Positions 46,960 through 59,995 of a stretch of DNA of 64,000 nucleotides are shown one piece after another (the stretch's first letter is position 1; each line of letters opens with the position of its first letter). A program made the position numbers and the translations under genes. The notes below the pieces were generated by a model. That model searched no databases. It saw nothing but the letters and a program-made list of their open reading frames with translations, and was not told where the DNA came from. Where the stretch lies: NCBI GenBank assembly GCA_030686995.1, contig CM060684.1:6345897-6409896 (forward strand). Direction: 5' to 3'. Origin of the DNA: Artemisia argyi (taxonomy: Eukaryota; Streptophyta; Magnoliopsida; Asterales; Asteraceae).

Positions 46960-47756
46960 GCAAGCAAAAATCAAGAGAACGATAAGGCATCAAATTCTGG
47001 AGATGTGCCCGTGAAAGATATACCGATGATTGACATATCAGATGACGATGTGGTAAGATTTACACTTTTATATTGCACTGAAAATTTGTCATCATATAGT
47101 TTTTTAGATAAATAATATATACTTTAATATAGATTTAATTTAAAAACAAATATTGTACAGGGTGAACCCGTCTCTAAAAAATGCGGAAGCTTGATGACAG
47201 ATGAAAAAGTTGTTAATATTAGCTCTTCTGACGAGGTAAGTGTATAAGCATTAAAAAAAATAATAATAAAAAAAAAGGTTTTTATTGTGACATTCAAAAT
47301 ATAATACGAGAAAGTATTGTTTTTTATCATTGCTATAGGTTTTTTTTTTTTTTTTTTTTTTTTTTAATTATTTTGTCTAAAGTGTCAATACGGAATAGCT
47401 ATTATTTTGTTATTATTAATGTTAATTTTGTCTATTTTTTTACATAGGACCCGAATGAGGATAAGCCTCTCACTTTTCGTCGCTCGAACAAGAAACCAAG
47501 GACGTCATCATCCAATGCAAGTCCGTTTAGTTTGATTGACGAAGAAACGGATGATGACATTGAAGTAGATAACGATATTCACATTAGCGATACCGTGGAA
47601 GAAGGTACGGATGAGGAAGATGGGATTGGTTTAGAAGACCTTGAAAGTGACCAATCTTCGGATGAGACAGACGATGGAGATGACTTAGTCGACTTCATTA
47701 ATGATGATGATGCACCATCCGATGATGATACGGACGACGACAACGACGATTTTTGA
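46960..47756 (+). CDS. Acidic protein with SUMO-interacting-motif-like patches (5' end not located)
   Basis: Three exons are clear: 46960-47052, 47161-47235 and 47448-47756 (stop TGA), each phase 0 with good splice sites. The first exon must lie further upstream. Exon ends carry 'IPMIDISDDDV' and 'VVNISSSDE', both fitting a hydrophobic V/I-rich core followed by acidic/serine residues, the SUMO-interacting motif pattern. The last exon has a basic patch ('RRSNKKPR') that could be a nuclear signal, then a long Asp/Glu tail. About 158 residues are visible. The family is not recognised. A nuclear protein binding SUMO or basic proteins is inference. The exon-per-motif layout is notable. Confidence 0.55.
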
Positions 47757-48164
47757 TAGTCAAAACATCGTAATTGTATGTCGTCATCCTTTTCTAAATA
47801 ATGCCATCCTTTGGTATTCACTTTTACTACTTTTTATAATACTTATTTTTGTTTTTTGGTTAACTTTTATTAGACATTTTTGGGATTTTATTCTTTTTAA
47901 TTTAATTAAAATATTTGCATGAAAGTATATATGGATGTCATTCACTTTCTATACATATTATCTTAGTCACTTTTATAGTATAGATTTTATATATAAAACC
48001 ATATTTAACATATTCCTTATAATCATGGACCATATGTGTAAATATTGGAACCATAACACCCAAAAAATAAACCCTAATTATTTTAACAACCAGCTACACC
48101 TAAGTATATATATACTCATCATCTATGTATATCTTCTTATACCAACACACCCCACGTTTTATAC
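47757..48164. other. Intergenic between two small genes
   Basis: AT-rich, about 400 bases, presumably 3' end of the acidic-protein gene and promoter of the next. No element recognised. Confidence 0.55.
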
Positions 48165-48656
48165 ATGGCATCATCAAACCATCAAAATATTCAAGATACA
48201 AGGACACATCCGCATGACAATAACTCCAAATCCGGTGATCCAAAACACGACCCTAAACCAAACAGTCAACATGGAGATGAACCCATTAAACAAGCAAGTT
48301 CAAAAGTGGACACAGCATTGAGGTTTCTTAAATCGGTCTTTGAAGACGGTGATTCTTCGACGAATAAAAAAGGTCATTTTCATATATTTGGTTTACTAAA
48401 GTTGAATACATATGTGTTTTGATACTAACTATATATTTGTCAATGTTTTTTTAATGTCACAGATGAACTTGATGTTAACATTCTGCTTGACTGGCTTAAA
48501 CTCAATGTAGGTGATCATGATGAGTGTCAAAAGGTTTTAAAAGGTGTAAGCTCGAGACTTCAAAAGGCAGATGGATTGATCAACGAATTACGGGCAATGG
48601 GTCATGAGTTAACAGATGATTATGTTGTCGATTTAAACTTCTTTAGTGAAGATTGA
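48165..48656 (+). CDS. Small two-exon gene, 133 aa, unknown function
   Basis: Exon 1 is 48165-48372 and exon 2 is 48463-48656 (TGA). The phase 1 join is consistent. The donor 'g|gtcatt' is weak but the acceptor 'gtcacag' is good. The N-terminal half is hydrophilic and disordered-looking (N, H, D, P, K rich). The C-terminal half looks helical ('LLDWLKLNVGDHDECQKVL', 'LQKADGLINELRAMGHEL'). No family recognised. Same strand as the flanking acidic-protein gene and the Rep N-terminal exons, between them in the proposed Helitron. Confidence 0.5.
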
Positions 48657-49126
48657 ACTTCCAACATCTACGCATATGTTTCACCTCGCTTTTGTTAATC
48701 AATATATTTTCATAAAAAGTTCTCTATGTAGTAGTTTTATGTAATAGAATTACTCATAGGTTTCATTTTAATATATCTTGATTATTGAACGTTTTGATTA
48801 TAAGATTTCAGTTACAATATTAAGGTTTTGGAAGGTTTTTCGTGTTTAATGTCATTAAATGTCAGTTAATGTTATTAATACAAAATAAATTATTTTCGTT
48901 ATTAAAATTTGTTATGCATCATCAATGCAGCTAATCAAATTGACTTTACAAAAATAGTCATACCTAATTTGATTTTCAAAATCAATTACAAATCTTTTTA
49001 TTGAATGTATCTTATTCTTGCAATTATAAAATACATATAACTTCGTTTGTAATCAGAATTCGATTAACACAAGTGAAAATCACACAATTCTAAATTACAT
49101 GCTCTTATAAAACTTGCAGCCTAAGA
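48657..49126. other. Intergenic, presumed promoter of the Rep/helicase-like gene
   Basis: AT-rich, no element or gene recognised. Confidence 0.5.
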
Positions 49127-49607
49127 ATGGCAGAAAACAAACAACCAGAAATAAGGAAACGTAAAAAGGCAAGTTTTTCCGAGCAAAACCATCAACCTTC
49201 GAAACAGCAAAGCGTTCCTTTAACCCATATACCGATGCCTCAAGATTCAAACCCACGAGCTCCATTGTCAGATCTACTCACACCACCTTCAAGCAAAAGA
49301 GTATCTTTGGCCGAGCTTTTGACATGTAAGTTTGTGTATATATAAAAAACAACATAATATAGATTTGTTGTGTCGTCTATAATTTACTATGTTTTTATGC
49401 ATTAGATGATCCACTAAAGGAAAACGTCCATTCATTTTCGTTATCAAATACATCTTCAACGCAGCCGTCAAATAATTCAGGTTTCAAACCATTTGATATA
49501 TTTTTTAAAAGTTTTTTTTGACGCAGGTTTTGCTTTCTACATATTACAAACTGCTAATACAAGTATCTGTGTATTCATAATTTTGGTTCGAATTGTAGGC
49601 TCACTTA
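49127..49607 (+). pseudogene. Probable 5' exons of the Helitron Rep/helicase gene, cut by the LTR element
   Basis: Exon 1 49127-49325, exon 2 49406-49480, exon 3 from 49599, cut at 49607 by the LTR. Splice phases are consistent. The peptide has a basic N-terminus ('IRKRKKASF') and a 'RAPLSDLLTPPSSKRVSLAEL' region. Short 'PLSD/PLSN' leaders like this precede the Rep domain in many plant Helitron proteins. The link to 61981-64000 is inference: same strand, expected order, insertion in between. The segment that would connect them (roughly the N-terminal zinc-finger region) is missing. Confidence 0.45.
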
Positions 49608-50884
49608 TGTAACACCACCAATTCATGGATGCAGCGGAATTCAAACTGGGTGTTACTCGACGACACAATAGTCACCATAATAGAAAACGAACTCCAATTG
49701 AGTCGTTTTAAAAGATTTATCATTCAAATTGTATAAATATCAGAGATTACAAAATGAGGTCCCAAATGGTTCCATGTTTACAAATCACATTAGATGAGTT
49801 TTTGAATGATAATAAAATTTATAGCCCTCTTGAGTATCCGTGCCCTTCCGTGCCATCCTTGATCGTCATGAACCTGAAATACATGCTTGAGAGGTCAACA
49901 CAAAGGTTGAGTGATATTCATAGAGTTTGTTTAATGTTTGAACACAATGTGTTGGTAGTTAAATCGTTGAACACAATAATCGTAGTGTTTGTAGTTAAAT
50001 CGTTTGAACACAATAATCGTAGTGTTTGTAGTTAAATCGTTTGAACACAATAATCGTAGTGAGAGCTATAGACTCACACCAATGTTTGGAAAACAAAACA
50101 GGTAGGCTACGTTATTATACGCCCATAAAATGTATTATACACTAAGCTTATGAAACCAAAACGTTAACGTGTACCAATATCGATCGGCAGATTTATCCCG
50201 GTAGGTACTTTGCCGTCATACCTAATGTCTCAAATATTAATGCATTTGTTTGAACTTAGTCAAAACAAATGGGATTCGTCAATCCCAATAGGCCTATTCA
50301 CAATATTCGCGCTCACTCGCAAGTAACCCTCGCAAGTGATTAAATGGTTCATAATAAGGGATCTTGGTTTGGCAAGGATGTTACTTAGTGATAATAAAAC
50401 ATAGTCGAATCGCATACAGTAGAAAGCATTGTGTTCGAGTAGAAAAATAATAGCATGTATTCCCCCCAAGGGTTTGTAAAATAGTTAAACAATAGAAAGT
50501 GGGGCTATGAACTCACCTTAAGTTGGATGATGTATAATGAGAATGATGGATATGCCGTAAGAACTTCTATGAGCAACCTAGAATAATTGTTGCAACTTAG
50601 GTTTGGAATAATGTCTAAGGAAACATAAACGTGCCAATATATGTGTCTTGCACTTAGCCCATGATGTGGTATGATGTATATTGTAAGTCTTTGAAAGAAA
50701 AGATTCATGAACATGTATGTTTTGTATATCGTTTACTACCGTTCGGGCCGACATAATTCAGAAGTCATGCTAGTAAGCATTCGAGGAGCCAGGACACTTT
50801 AATTCGTAAATCCACAACTCAACTCAACGGCTTACATAATGAACTCCTCACATGAGGCTCCCTACTATTGTAGTAGTTGATAAA

Positions 50885-50973
<89 letters not shown>

Positions 50974-53249
50974 TTGATCCGAAAAGTTACATGTCCGATA
51001 TTTGAATAAACTTAGGAAAGTTTATTAGTACATGAAGATTGTTATTAGGGGTAGTCTCATAAGTCTTGTATGACCATGTTTCCTTGTAATATCTCATGGT
51101 TCCTTTTAGGTGAAGTAGATCCAAATTGCTTGTTCAAGTTATCGCCTAATTCCTTGTTTCATGTTTACGCCTAAGTAAACTTACATGGTCATCTCGTCAT
51201 GGCCTAGCCATGACCTTTGGTCCTTGTTCCAAGGTCATGAGACACAACCTTGGCTCTAGCCATGGTTGTGGTCTTGATTATAGGTCATAAGACCTCTTGT
51301 TCCTTTTAAACCATAACCTATATATAATGACTTTGGCCTAAAATGGGTTGTTTAGAGTTTGAAGAATTTTATCACTCGGAAAGCATTTTCAGGGCTCGAG
51401 CTTCTTTATCCCTGAACGAAAACGGCGTTCCGGACAACTTTCGTGTTTTAACTTTTTGATGAATCGAACCAGAAGGGTGACTTTCAAAAAGTCAGAATGC
51501 AAAACAGTAAGGTTTAGGCAGTTTTGCCGGAAATCTTTGGTAACTTCAAATGGGCGTAACTTTTAACTCGTATACTCGTTTTGGGTGGTTCAAGTTGCTA
51601 CGGTTTCCTTGTTAAGTCCTCTACTGTAATATGTAATGATCAAATATCATATTTTTACCATTTTGATCAGGTCTTACCAAGAAAGTTACTAGTTTGCTTG
51701 TTATAGTAACTTATCTTAACAATCAATTACAACAACATGTTTTGCTCATTTTTATACATCATGGACTTGCATACAAGACATAATATAGCAAGAATAATAG
51801 GTAAATAACATGAACATGATTATTTAACAAGAATTATGTTAGGGTTTGGCTTACAACTTTTGGCTTTCAACAAAAAAAGGAAAGTTAACATGTAAGGATA
51901 GGACTTTGATAGACTTGCTTCAACCCACTTCACTTCATGCAATCTTTCTACTCTTGTAATCTTGAAAGATGGATGATGAAAGTTGAGGTGACTTGAGTGG
52001 ATTCAAACTCAAGAGAAATCACCAAAGTTCTAAAGATTGGAAGTAGTTTTGATGAATCAAAACCTAACTAGTGTTTATGTGTTGTTATGCTCTTAATCTC
52101 TTGGATAAAACTTGAAGTAAACTAGTAAAATGAAGTGTGTTGTGTGTGTGGGTCGTTCAAATGGCCAAGGAGGGGGAGGAGGGGTATTTATATGCTAATG
52201 AGGAGGTTACAATGTTGACTTGTCAACACTTGGAGACCAAGTTGGACACATGCATGTAATCTAAGCTTCCTAGCATGAGATTAAGCCACCTATGGGCTGA
52301 AATCCCCCCCCCCCCTAAGTCGGTTCATGAGCTTGGAGAGCAAGTATTGACTTTTGATGATATTATCCAAGCTTATGTAACTAGTTTCGACCCCGTAAAA
52401 TGCAAACCGTAAGTTGTTACGTCACAAAACGTAAAACCGGGTATCGTAAAAATACGAAACTTGGAAGAATGGTTAAACATGTCATTATACTCCATAATAA
52501 AATATAAAATGAGTGGTAGGTTCCATTTGGGTGTAAAACCCTGCTAAAAACTGGAAATACGGGTCTAAAACGCGTAATACGTAAAATGTACGAATATTGC
52601 GTAAAATTGAGAAAAGTAAAATGTTACTTTTCTAATAGGATAAAAATGATTTAAAATGACTTATAATGTCTAGACTGGGCTCAGTCTAGTGTCGGTTGGT
52701 ATTAAATGTCTTTTAGACATCAAACCGTAAGCCTAAAAAATCAAGGAATGACTTATAATGTCAAGGAATGATTTTTGGTCAAAGGAGGAGGGAAAATATG
52801 TTGACTTTTTCTAATAAGTTGAAAACTCAAATAGTCTTAGAAACGCGGTGCAGGTATAGACTAAGGTTACGGCTGAGTAAAAACGCTTAAAAACTGAAAA
52901 TTCCAGTTTTTCACGGCCGAGGCTTATTTTTGGTCATGTTTTTCTCAGTCATAATTTATTCTCAAATAAATCATGAGTGTGTCAAACATTTTTCCGATGC
53001 GGGGTCACTTAACGCGGTCGAGTTTCGTTGTGCGTAGAATTTCTGAATGACGTTTTACCCTAAAACGTGTAATTCCTTAATAACTTTCACGAAAAAAATC
53101 TGACGAATGTCAAACATTTAATTTGCCGTGGAAATGATTTATCACTCGAGAATATCAAATAAAAATCAACTTTCGGGAAAATGAATAGTAAAAGTGAATA
53201 GTGAAATTTTCCGGGAATAGTAATTATCTTGAAAATGCGAATTGTTACA
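49608..53249 (-). repeat. Giant LTR, complete (3' LTR), 3642 bp
   Basis: Near-identical to 58644-61915 over its first 3.3 kb. Contains a (TA)n tract at 50892-50970 and a C-run near 52305-52315. It has no coding sequence; short frames in it are duplicated in the other LTR with no family match. Confidence 0.88.
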
Positions 53250-53263
53250 GTCTCTACCCCTTA
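53250..53263 (-). other. Polypurine tract of the giant-LTR element
   Basis: Minus strand TAAGGGGTAGAGAC directly precedes the LTR start TGTAACAATTCGC. Confidence 0.7.
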
Positions 53264-53349
53264 CGGGGAACTTCGTCCTGAAGTTCAGTCTATGTCATGG
53301 TTTGAAGCGATGTCGGTGAAAAGATAGGATTTCTTATGGCGAATATAAT

Positions 53350-53509
53350 GTAGGTATCATGCCATACCCGAGCAATGTAATGTAGGTATCATGCCATACC
53401 CGAGCAATGTAATGTAGGTATCAAGCCATACCTGAGCAATGTAATGTAGGTATCATGCCATACCTGAGCAATGTAATGTAGGTATCATGCCATACCCGAG
53501 CAATGTAAT
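53350..53509. repeat. Five tandem copies of a 32-bp unit
   Basis: Unit 'gtaggtatcatgccatac' plus 'ccgagcaatgtaat', starting at 53350, 53382 and on, with single-base variants. It lies just inside the element's polypurine tract. Confidence 0.9.
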
Positions 53510-53672
53510 GTAGGTTGGCTTCATACTTATGTTATTTTGGATACAAATAAGTCCACTTGTTTATAATTCTTTATTTACAAAGAGAGGCATCCCCAACAAT
53601 GTAAATACGGAAATATAAACTTATGGTTCGGTGATTTACAATTTCTTTATTTAAATGAAAAGGCATCCCAAT

Positions 53673-55462
53673 TGTCACAACTCGTAATTTCCGGTCATTT
53701 TCCAAACCTCGACAATTTACTATTCACAAGTTACTATTCACCATTTACTATTCATCGATCACTATTTATCATTTTTGAGGTCAATTTGACATTCCGAGAA
53801 ACATTCAGAAATTTTACTATTCACTTGACACTATTCATTTCCGAGAGAAAACCACTATTCATGTGCATTACTCATGTCATCATAAATTTAGTTTACGAGT
53901 ATTCAAATTCGCGTAACCGTATTGGTTCAGGAGCGAATTCATGCATTATCATTTGGGACATCTCATACGGACTAGAAATAGTCTACGTATCATCATTATG
54001 TCACTTGCATACTATTCCACTCGTAGGGTATTCAAATTATATTTTTAATATAATTAACGAATTTCGTATGTTTATTTTAAATAAACACTAATACGCGAAA
54101 TATAAATGTGACTAACACGTCCGACACTCCCAACTATGATCCCAATATATTTTATGCTCATTTTTATGATATAAAAATTATAATATTAATTTACCCGGTG
54201 TTTTGGAAATTTATTTAATTAATATTGTACGTTTAATATAATTACGACGGTTTTCGTAAAAACTAAACGATAATCACCCAAACACTCAATACTTGTACCC
54301 AACATATTTTTATAATTTTTATAACTTTATTTTATCCCGGTTAACTCCGTTAAAATTTATTTTTAGTTAACCCGGTACCCGGTACATTTTAAAACTACTA
54401 AATAAACACAATAATACACAACAATAATACAATATACATCAAAGTCTTCCATACAACCCCCCCCCCCCCCTTGACTTGCCCCCCCCCCCCCATACCATGT
54501 TCTTACAAATTTACTAACTCACTCAAGGTTCATTAATAACTTATACTCACTTTTTATAAAATAATAAAAACAACAAAAATACATAAAACCATACTTTACT
54601 TTTTCATCTCATTTTCAACTAGCTCAAGAAACTCTTTCTCTCATTTTCTCTCATGGTAAGATCGACCTAGGTGATCCAAGAAACAAGAACAACAAATTTT
54701 ACAAGATCTAGGTGTAAACTTGTTCATTTAGTCATCCTAGTTGGAGTTTTGAAATAGAAACTCAAGGATTAGTAGGTTTTCATCATCCAAACTCCCTAAA
54801 CCTTCAAGTAAGTTAACAAACTCATTTCATAAATTTTTACAAGTTATTACCATGATTATATATTGTTCTTGCAAGATCTCATGCATATATTGATTTATAC
54901 CACTCTATTTTGTATATATTTAACTTTTAAGCCCTAGAAAGTGATTTTTGGTTAGATCCTTGTTAGATCCACTTGGTTATGATGTTTAGGAACCCATGAC
55001 ACCCTAAGAAGGTGTATGGTAGGATTAGACTAGTTTTGTGGTGATTGAAAGTGGTTTGGTGATGTTAGAAACTAGTTTAGAGTCTTGAAAATGGTTTTTG
55101 AACAAGTAGAAATACCTACTGTCCCTATTTTGATTTCGTGGGAAAATCAGTGGTTGATGGCTAAATTTTGACCAAATATTTAGAAAATACTTTCAAAAAC
55201 GAAACTTTAGGCGAAAGAACGGATTAAAACGAGTTTATAACGAAGGAGATATGATTTTTACAAATTTAACGACGAAAACTATTTTATTAAAAACTGCTTG
55301 CTGTTTGGCAGATTTCGCCGTGCAAATAGAGGCATTAAACGTAACTTAGAGAAGCCGAGTTATCAAAAATATACTAGTATATACAAAAACGAATCCGTGG
55401 ATATAAAGAACGAGGGAAATGAACCTATAACGACCAAGTTATACCCGTTTTAACATTGTCAA

Positions 55463-55546
<84 letters not shown>

Positions 55547-56900
55547 TCACAAATAAAAATAATAACTTACGTACTAAATGGTATATTTTTCTAGAAACGT
55601 TACTAAGGACTATATTCTTAACAAACGAATACGTACGACCCAAGAGAATATTTATACGACTTAACGACGTTATTCTAAGGTTTTGATACTTGGAATATAA
55701 CGCTAACTTTTTCGTACGAGTTAATATGACAAATTATATACTTCTATATATGGACTTATTTTTCCTAAGTATGGAAAATACTTTATTTTGACAATAACAA
55801 TTATTTCCAAGTTACGAGTGGTATGGGTATCATGTGCATGCATGTTCTCTTCATCATTTCATGATCTAAGTAGATCACTATCATTCATATTTGGTTGCGG
55901 TTAGAGATCGAACCTCATTTCTGTGTATCCACTTTTGTCGTCGTAGCTTTCGCCCCAGGTGAGTCATAGCCCCACTTTTACTCTTTATACTTGTTTTAAC
56001 TCTTTGGGGGAGATACATGCTCAACTACTTGCTTACTAGTATAAATACTCAAAACATACTTTCTTGATACTCAAAACATTTATACTTGATTGTTTTATAC
56101 TTGATTGTTTTATACTCGATTGTTTTATACTTGATTTTATACATACGTGATTGTGCTATACTTAACTGTGTTATACTAAACTGTGATGGTGTATTCTTGA
56201 GCAACCGAGACTTCCAATGGCCCCAGATTAAGTTGCTGGGCACAACCATGGAGACATACATACATACTTCCAATGGCCCCAGATTTAGTTGCTGGGCACA
56301 ACCATGGAGACTTCCAATGGCCCCAGATTAAGTTGCTGGGCACAACCATGGAGACTTACATACAAACGTGAGGTCTTCGGAGATGAAGTGTAGACTCACG
56401 ACTAATTGCTTAACTGTTGTGATAAACTTATATATGTTTTACTCATACTATATATTGTAGCAGTGGGTTGTAAACACACAGGTTACAAGGCTCTTATGGC
56501 GGGACTTGTAACTGAGTGGATTTACGATGCCTTTGCTGGGAAACCTTCATACATATGCATAAACTTTATTTGTTAAACAAACTCTATGAACTCACCAACC
56601 TCGTGTTGACACTTTAGCATGTATTTTCAGGTTTTAATCTTATGGCACGCTACTGGAGGTTTTGGCAGGGCATGGCATGGTCATAGAAGACTCTGATTAT
56701 TTACACGGGGACCGTTCTAAACTATTTTAAGGGCTATTTCCGCACTACTTTTAACGATGTAAATTTACTATTTTTGGTTAAACGATTTTATTCTAAATGA
56801 TTAAATTGAAAACCATTTTTGTACTTATGTTGTGATATCAATTGAGTTACACCCCAGCTACACGTATGCTTCCGCTGGACCCGATCTTGAGGGTGTGACA
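53673..56900 (+). mobile_element. Solo LTR, 3228 bp, nested in the giant-LTR element
   Basis: Begins TGTCACAACTCG and ends GGGTGTGACA. Target duplication CCAAT on both sides (53668-53672, 56901-56905). No internal region or second LTR is present, so it is a solo LTR left by recombination. Its start resembles the minus-strand start of the surrounding giant LTR ('tactattcac' words), so the two are related families. Contains a (TA)n tract (55467-55545), C-runs (54459-54490) and tandem repeats at 56208-56357. Confidence 0.9.
56208..56357. repeat. Three tandem copies of a ~46-bp unit inside the solo LTR
   Basis: Unit contains 'acttccaatggccccagatt' and 'gctgggcacaaccatggag'. The second copy is preceded by an extra 'acatacatac'. 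G/C-richer than its surroundings. Confidence 0.85.
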
Positions 56901-58627
56901 CCAATCCATTCAAATAATTACAAATCATCCTACTTAAGAATTCCCAACCCAACATTCATACTTAGCCGGTGAGTTACAAGGTAGTGTATTACGAGATGAT
57001 ACTGGTGTTCCAAAAGTACAAAATGAATATTCAATCTTGTAAAGCTGATGAGGGTGTTTGTGGTGTAACTAAGGATGATTTGAGCTTTAAAAGTGCATCA
57101 AGATATGTTAATGAGCTTGTGTTTGCAACGGTTGTGAAGATAATGTTGTGATATGTTGATGAACAAAAGTGTGTATGCTTAATGTTAATATTGGTAGAGA
57201 TGTCAAGTTTGCTTTAAAATTTTAAGAGATTTTAAAGGTTTATGATGGAATGGTATCCTTAGGACCTAAACAAGATGGTACTTCTACTGGATGAAGAGAA
57301 GAATTGATAACTATCCCAAGATAGTAGTTCGGATTATCTTATAAATGAAAAATTTCAAGAATGAAATTAGATCATACAAATAAGGTGTTAAGATCTTGCT
57401 GAGTGGTAAGGCACTATCGTGTCTCTAGATTGTTTTAATGTATTCTGGTGGTTTATCGTGTTCATGTAGGAAATCAACCTAAACATAACCCTAGTACAAC
57501 TATTCTCAGTATTTGAAAATTTTAAGTCGAATATAGTTAGTCAGACTATATTCCACTGTCCCTAGGTTAAGTATAGGTGACTAGTCTATATTTAGCCAAG
57601 GTTCGATAAAATTTTCAAATACCTAAATTAGGTATACTTGTGATATGTCCGTTGCTTTCAGGAAACTGTCCACTAAACAAAGGCGATGTCAAACCCTTAA
57701 GTTGCAAGTCCCGTCCATACAAGACTTGTAACGTATGTTTTCATATTCCATTGCATAGAAGATAGTAAGGGTAGGTACGTATGGAAAGGAAGTTTTAAGT
57801 AGTTCTAAAATAGAACATACTTGGCCAGGATCACGAACTTTTAATAATGAAGGTTTCATAAGAAAACTTTGATGAATGTAGAGCTGAACTTTAGCTTTTG
57901 TAGGTAATGGATTTGTTTGTCCTTTAGAAATCTCATATTTCTATTTAGAAATCGATAGATTGTGATGGATTTTTGATGTCATATGAAATGATATTGATGA
58001 TGTGATGGAATAATTCCAGAGACCATTACGCAAATCACAATGTCTCGGAAGTAGGTTATACCATTGTGCAATTCACAATGTCTGGGAAGTAGGTTTGACC
58101 ATATTGTGACTCAAAACATTTGAGAAATGATTAAGACCATTGTATAATACAATGTCTTGGAAAATAGGAAAGACCATTGCAATCAGTTACAATGTCTTGG
58201 ACATAAAATGTTGGAGTAGGAACATGATTGGGAGAATGTGGTTGTGTCGAAATGCCCTAGAATAGGCATACACAGATATGTTTAGTCCATTGTTTAGATA
58301 AATGATTGAAAATAAACCGAGTTTATATATCAATATACTAATATGTTCATGTAGTATAAAATGCTTACGGGGAAATGCTCAATTATGTTTAAGGGTACAT
58401 ATATAAATATGCAATTATGTTTGTGTAGCACAAAAATGTCTACGGGGAAATGCTCAAAATGGGTATATATGAATATACTAATATGTTTGTGTAACATAAC
58501 ATGCTTTACTAAGTCCATAATCGTCTGGAGGATGGAAGACACGGAGAGCGTAAGGCTATAAAAATGTTTTTGCTTGTATGTGTGGTTATAGTTTAGGTCT
58601 CAATTAGACCTGTTTCTCTATAACCAT
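56901..58627. other. Noncoding internal region of the giant-LTR element with degenerate tandem repeats
   Basis: No gag or pol. 58018-58200 repeats 'gaccattg...caatgtctgggaagtagg' several times. 58320-58500 repeats a unit of about 80 bases with 'tacggggaaatgctcaa'. Both arrays are diverged. Confidence 0.7.
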
Positions 58628-58643
58628 GGCTCTGGTACCAATC
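58628..58643 (-). other. Primer binding site of the giant-LTR element
   Basis: Minus strand TTGGTACCAGAGCC two or three bases from the LTR end, of initiator-Met type. Confidence 0.7.
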
Positions 58644-59920
58644 TGTAACACCCCCAATTCATGGATGCAGCGGAATTCAAACTGGGTGTTACTCGACGGC
58701 ACAATAGTCACCATAATAGAAAACGAACTCCAATTGAGTCGTTTTAAAAGATTTATCATTCAAATTGTATAAATATTAGAGATTACAAAATGAGGTCCCA
58801 AATGGTTCCATGTTTACAAATCACATTAGATGAGTTTTTGAATGATAATAAAATTTATAGCCCTCTTGAGTATCCGTGCCCTTCCGTGCCATCCTTGATC
58901 GTCATGAACCTGAAATACATGCTTGAGAGGTCAACACAAAGGTTGAGTGATATTCATAGAGTTTGTTTAATGTTTGAACACAATGTGTTGGTAGTTAAAT
59001 CGTTGAACACAATAATCGTAGTGTTTGTAGTTAAATCGTTTGAACACAATAATCGTAGTGTTTGTAGTTAAATCGTTTGAACACAATAATCGTAGTGAGA
59101 GCTATAGACTCACACCAATGTTTGGAAAACAAAACAGGTAGGCTACGTTATTATACGCCCATAAAATGTATTATACACTAAGCTTATGAAACCAAAACGT
59201 TAACGTGTACCAATATCGATCGGCAGATTTATCCCGGTAGGTACTTTGCCGTCATACCTAATGTCTCAAATATTAATGCATTTGTTTGAACTTAGTCAAA
59301 ACAAATGGGATTCGTCAATCCCAATAGGCCTATTCACAATATTCGCGCTCACTCGCAAGTAACCCTCGCAAGTGATTAAATGGTTCATAATAAGGGATCT
59401 TGGTTTGGCAAGGATGTTACTTAGTGATAATAAAACATAGTCGAATCGCATACAGTAGAAAGCATTGTGTTCGAGTAGAAAAATAATAGCATGTATTCCC
59501 CCCAAGGGTTTGTAAAATAGTTAAACAATAGAAAGTGGGGCTATGAACTCACCTTCAGTTGGATGATGTATAATGAGAATGATGGATATGCCGTAAGAAC
59601 TTCTACGAGCAACCTAGAATAATTGTTGCAACTTAGGTTTGGAATAATGTCTAAGGAAACATAAACGTGCCAATATATGTGTCTTGCACTTAGCCCATGA
59701 TGTGGTATGATGTATATTGTAAGTCTTTGAAAGAAAAGATTCATGAACATGTATGTTTTGTATATCGTTTACTACCGTTCGGGCCGACATAATTCAGAAG
59801 TCATGTTAGTAAGCGTTCGAGGAGCCAGGACACTTTAATTCGTAAATCCACAACTCAACTCAACGGCTTACATAATGAACTCCTCACATGAGGCTCCCTA
59901 CTATTGTAGTAGTTGATAAA

Positions 59921-59995
<75 letters not shown>

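Noticed and set aside
49754..59750. Segmental duplication of a gene region (49.6-52.9 kb versus 58.6-61.9 kb)
   Set aside because: The copies are LTRs: they end TG/CA, have a primer binding site and polypurine tract on the inner sides, and the frames inside them are incidental.
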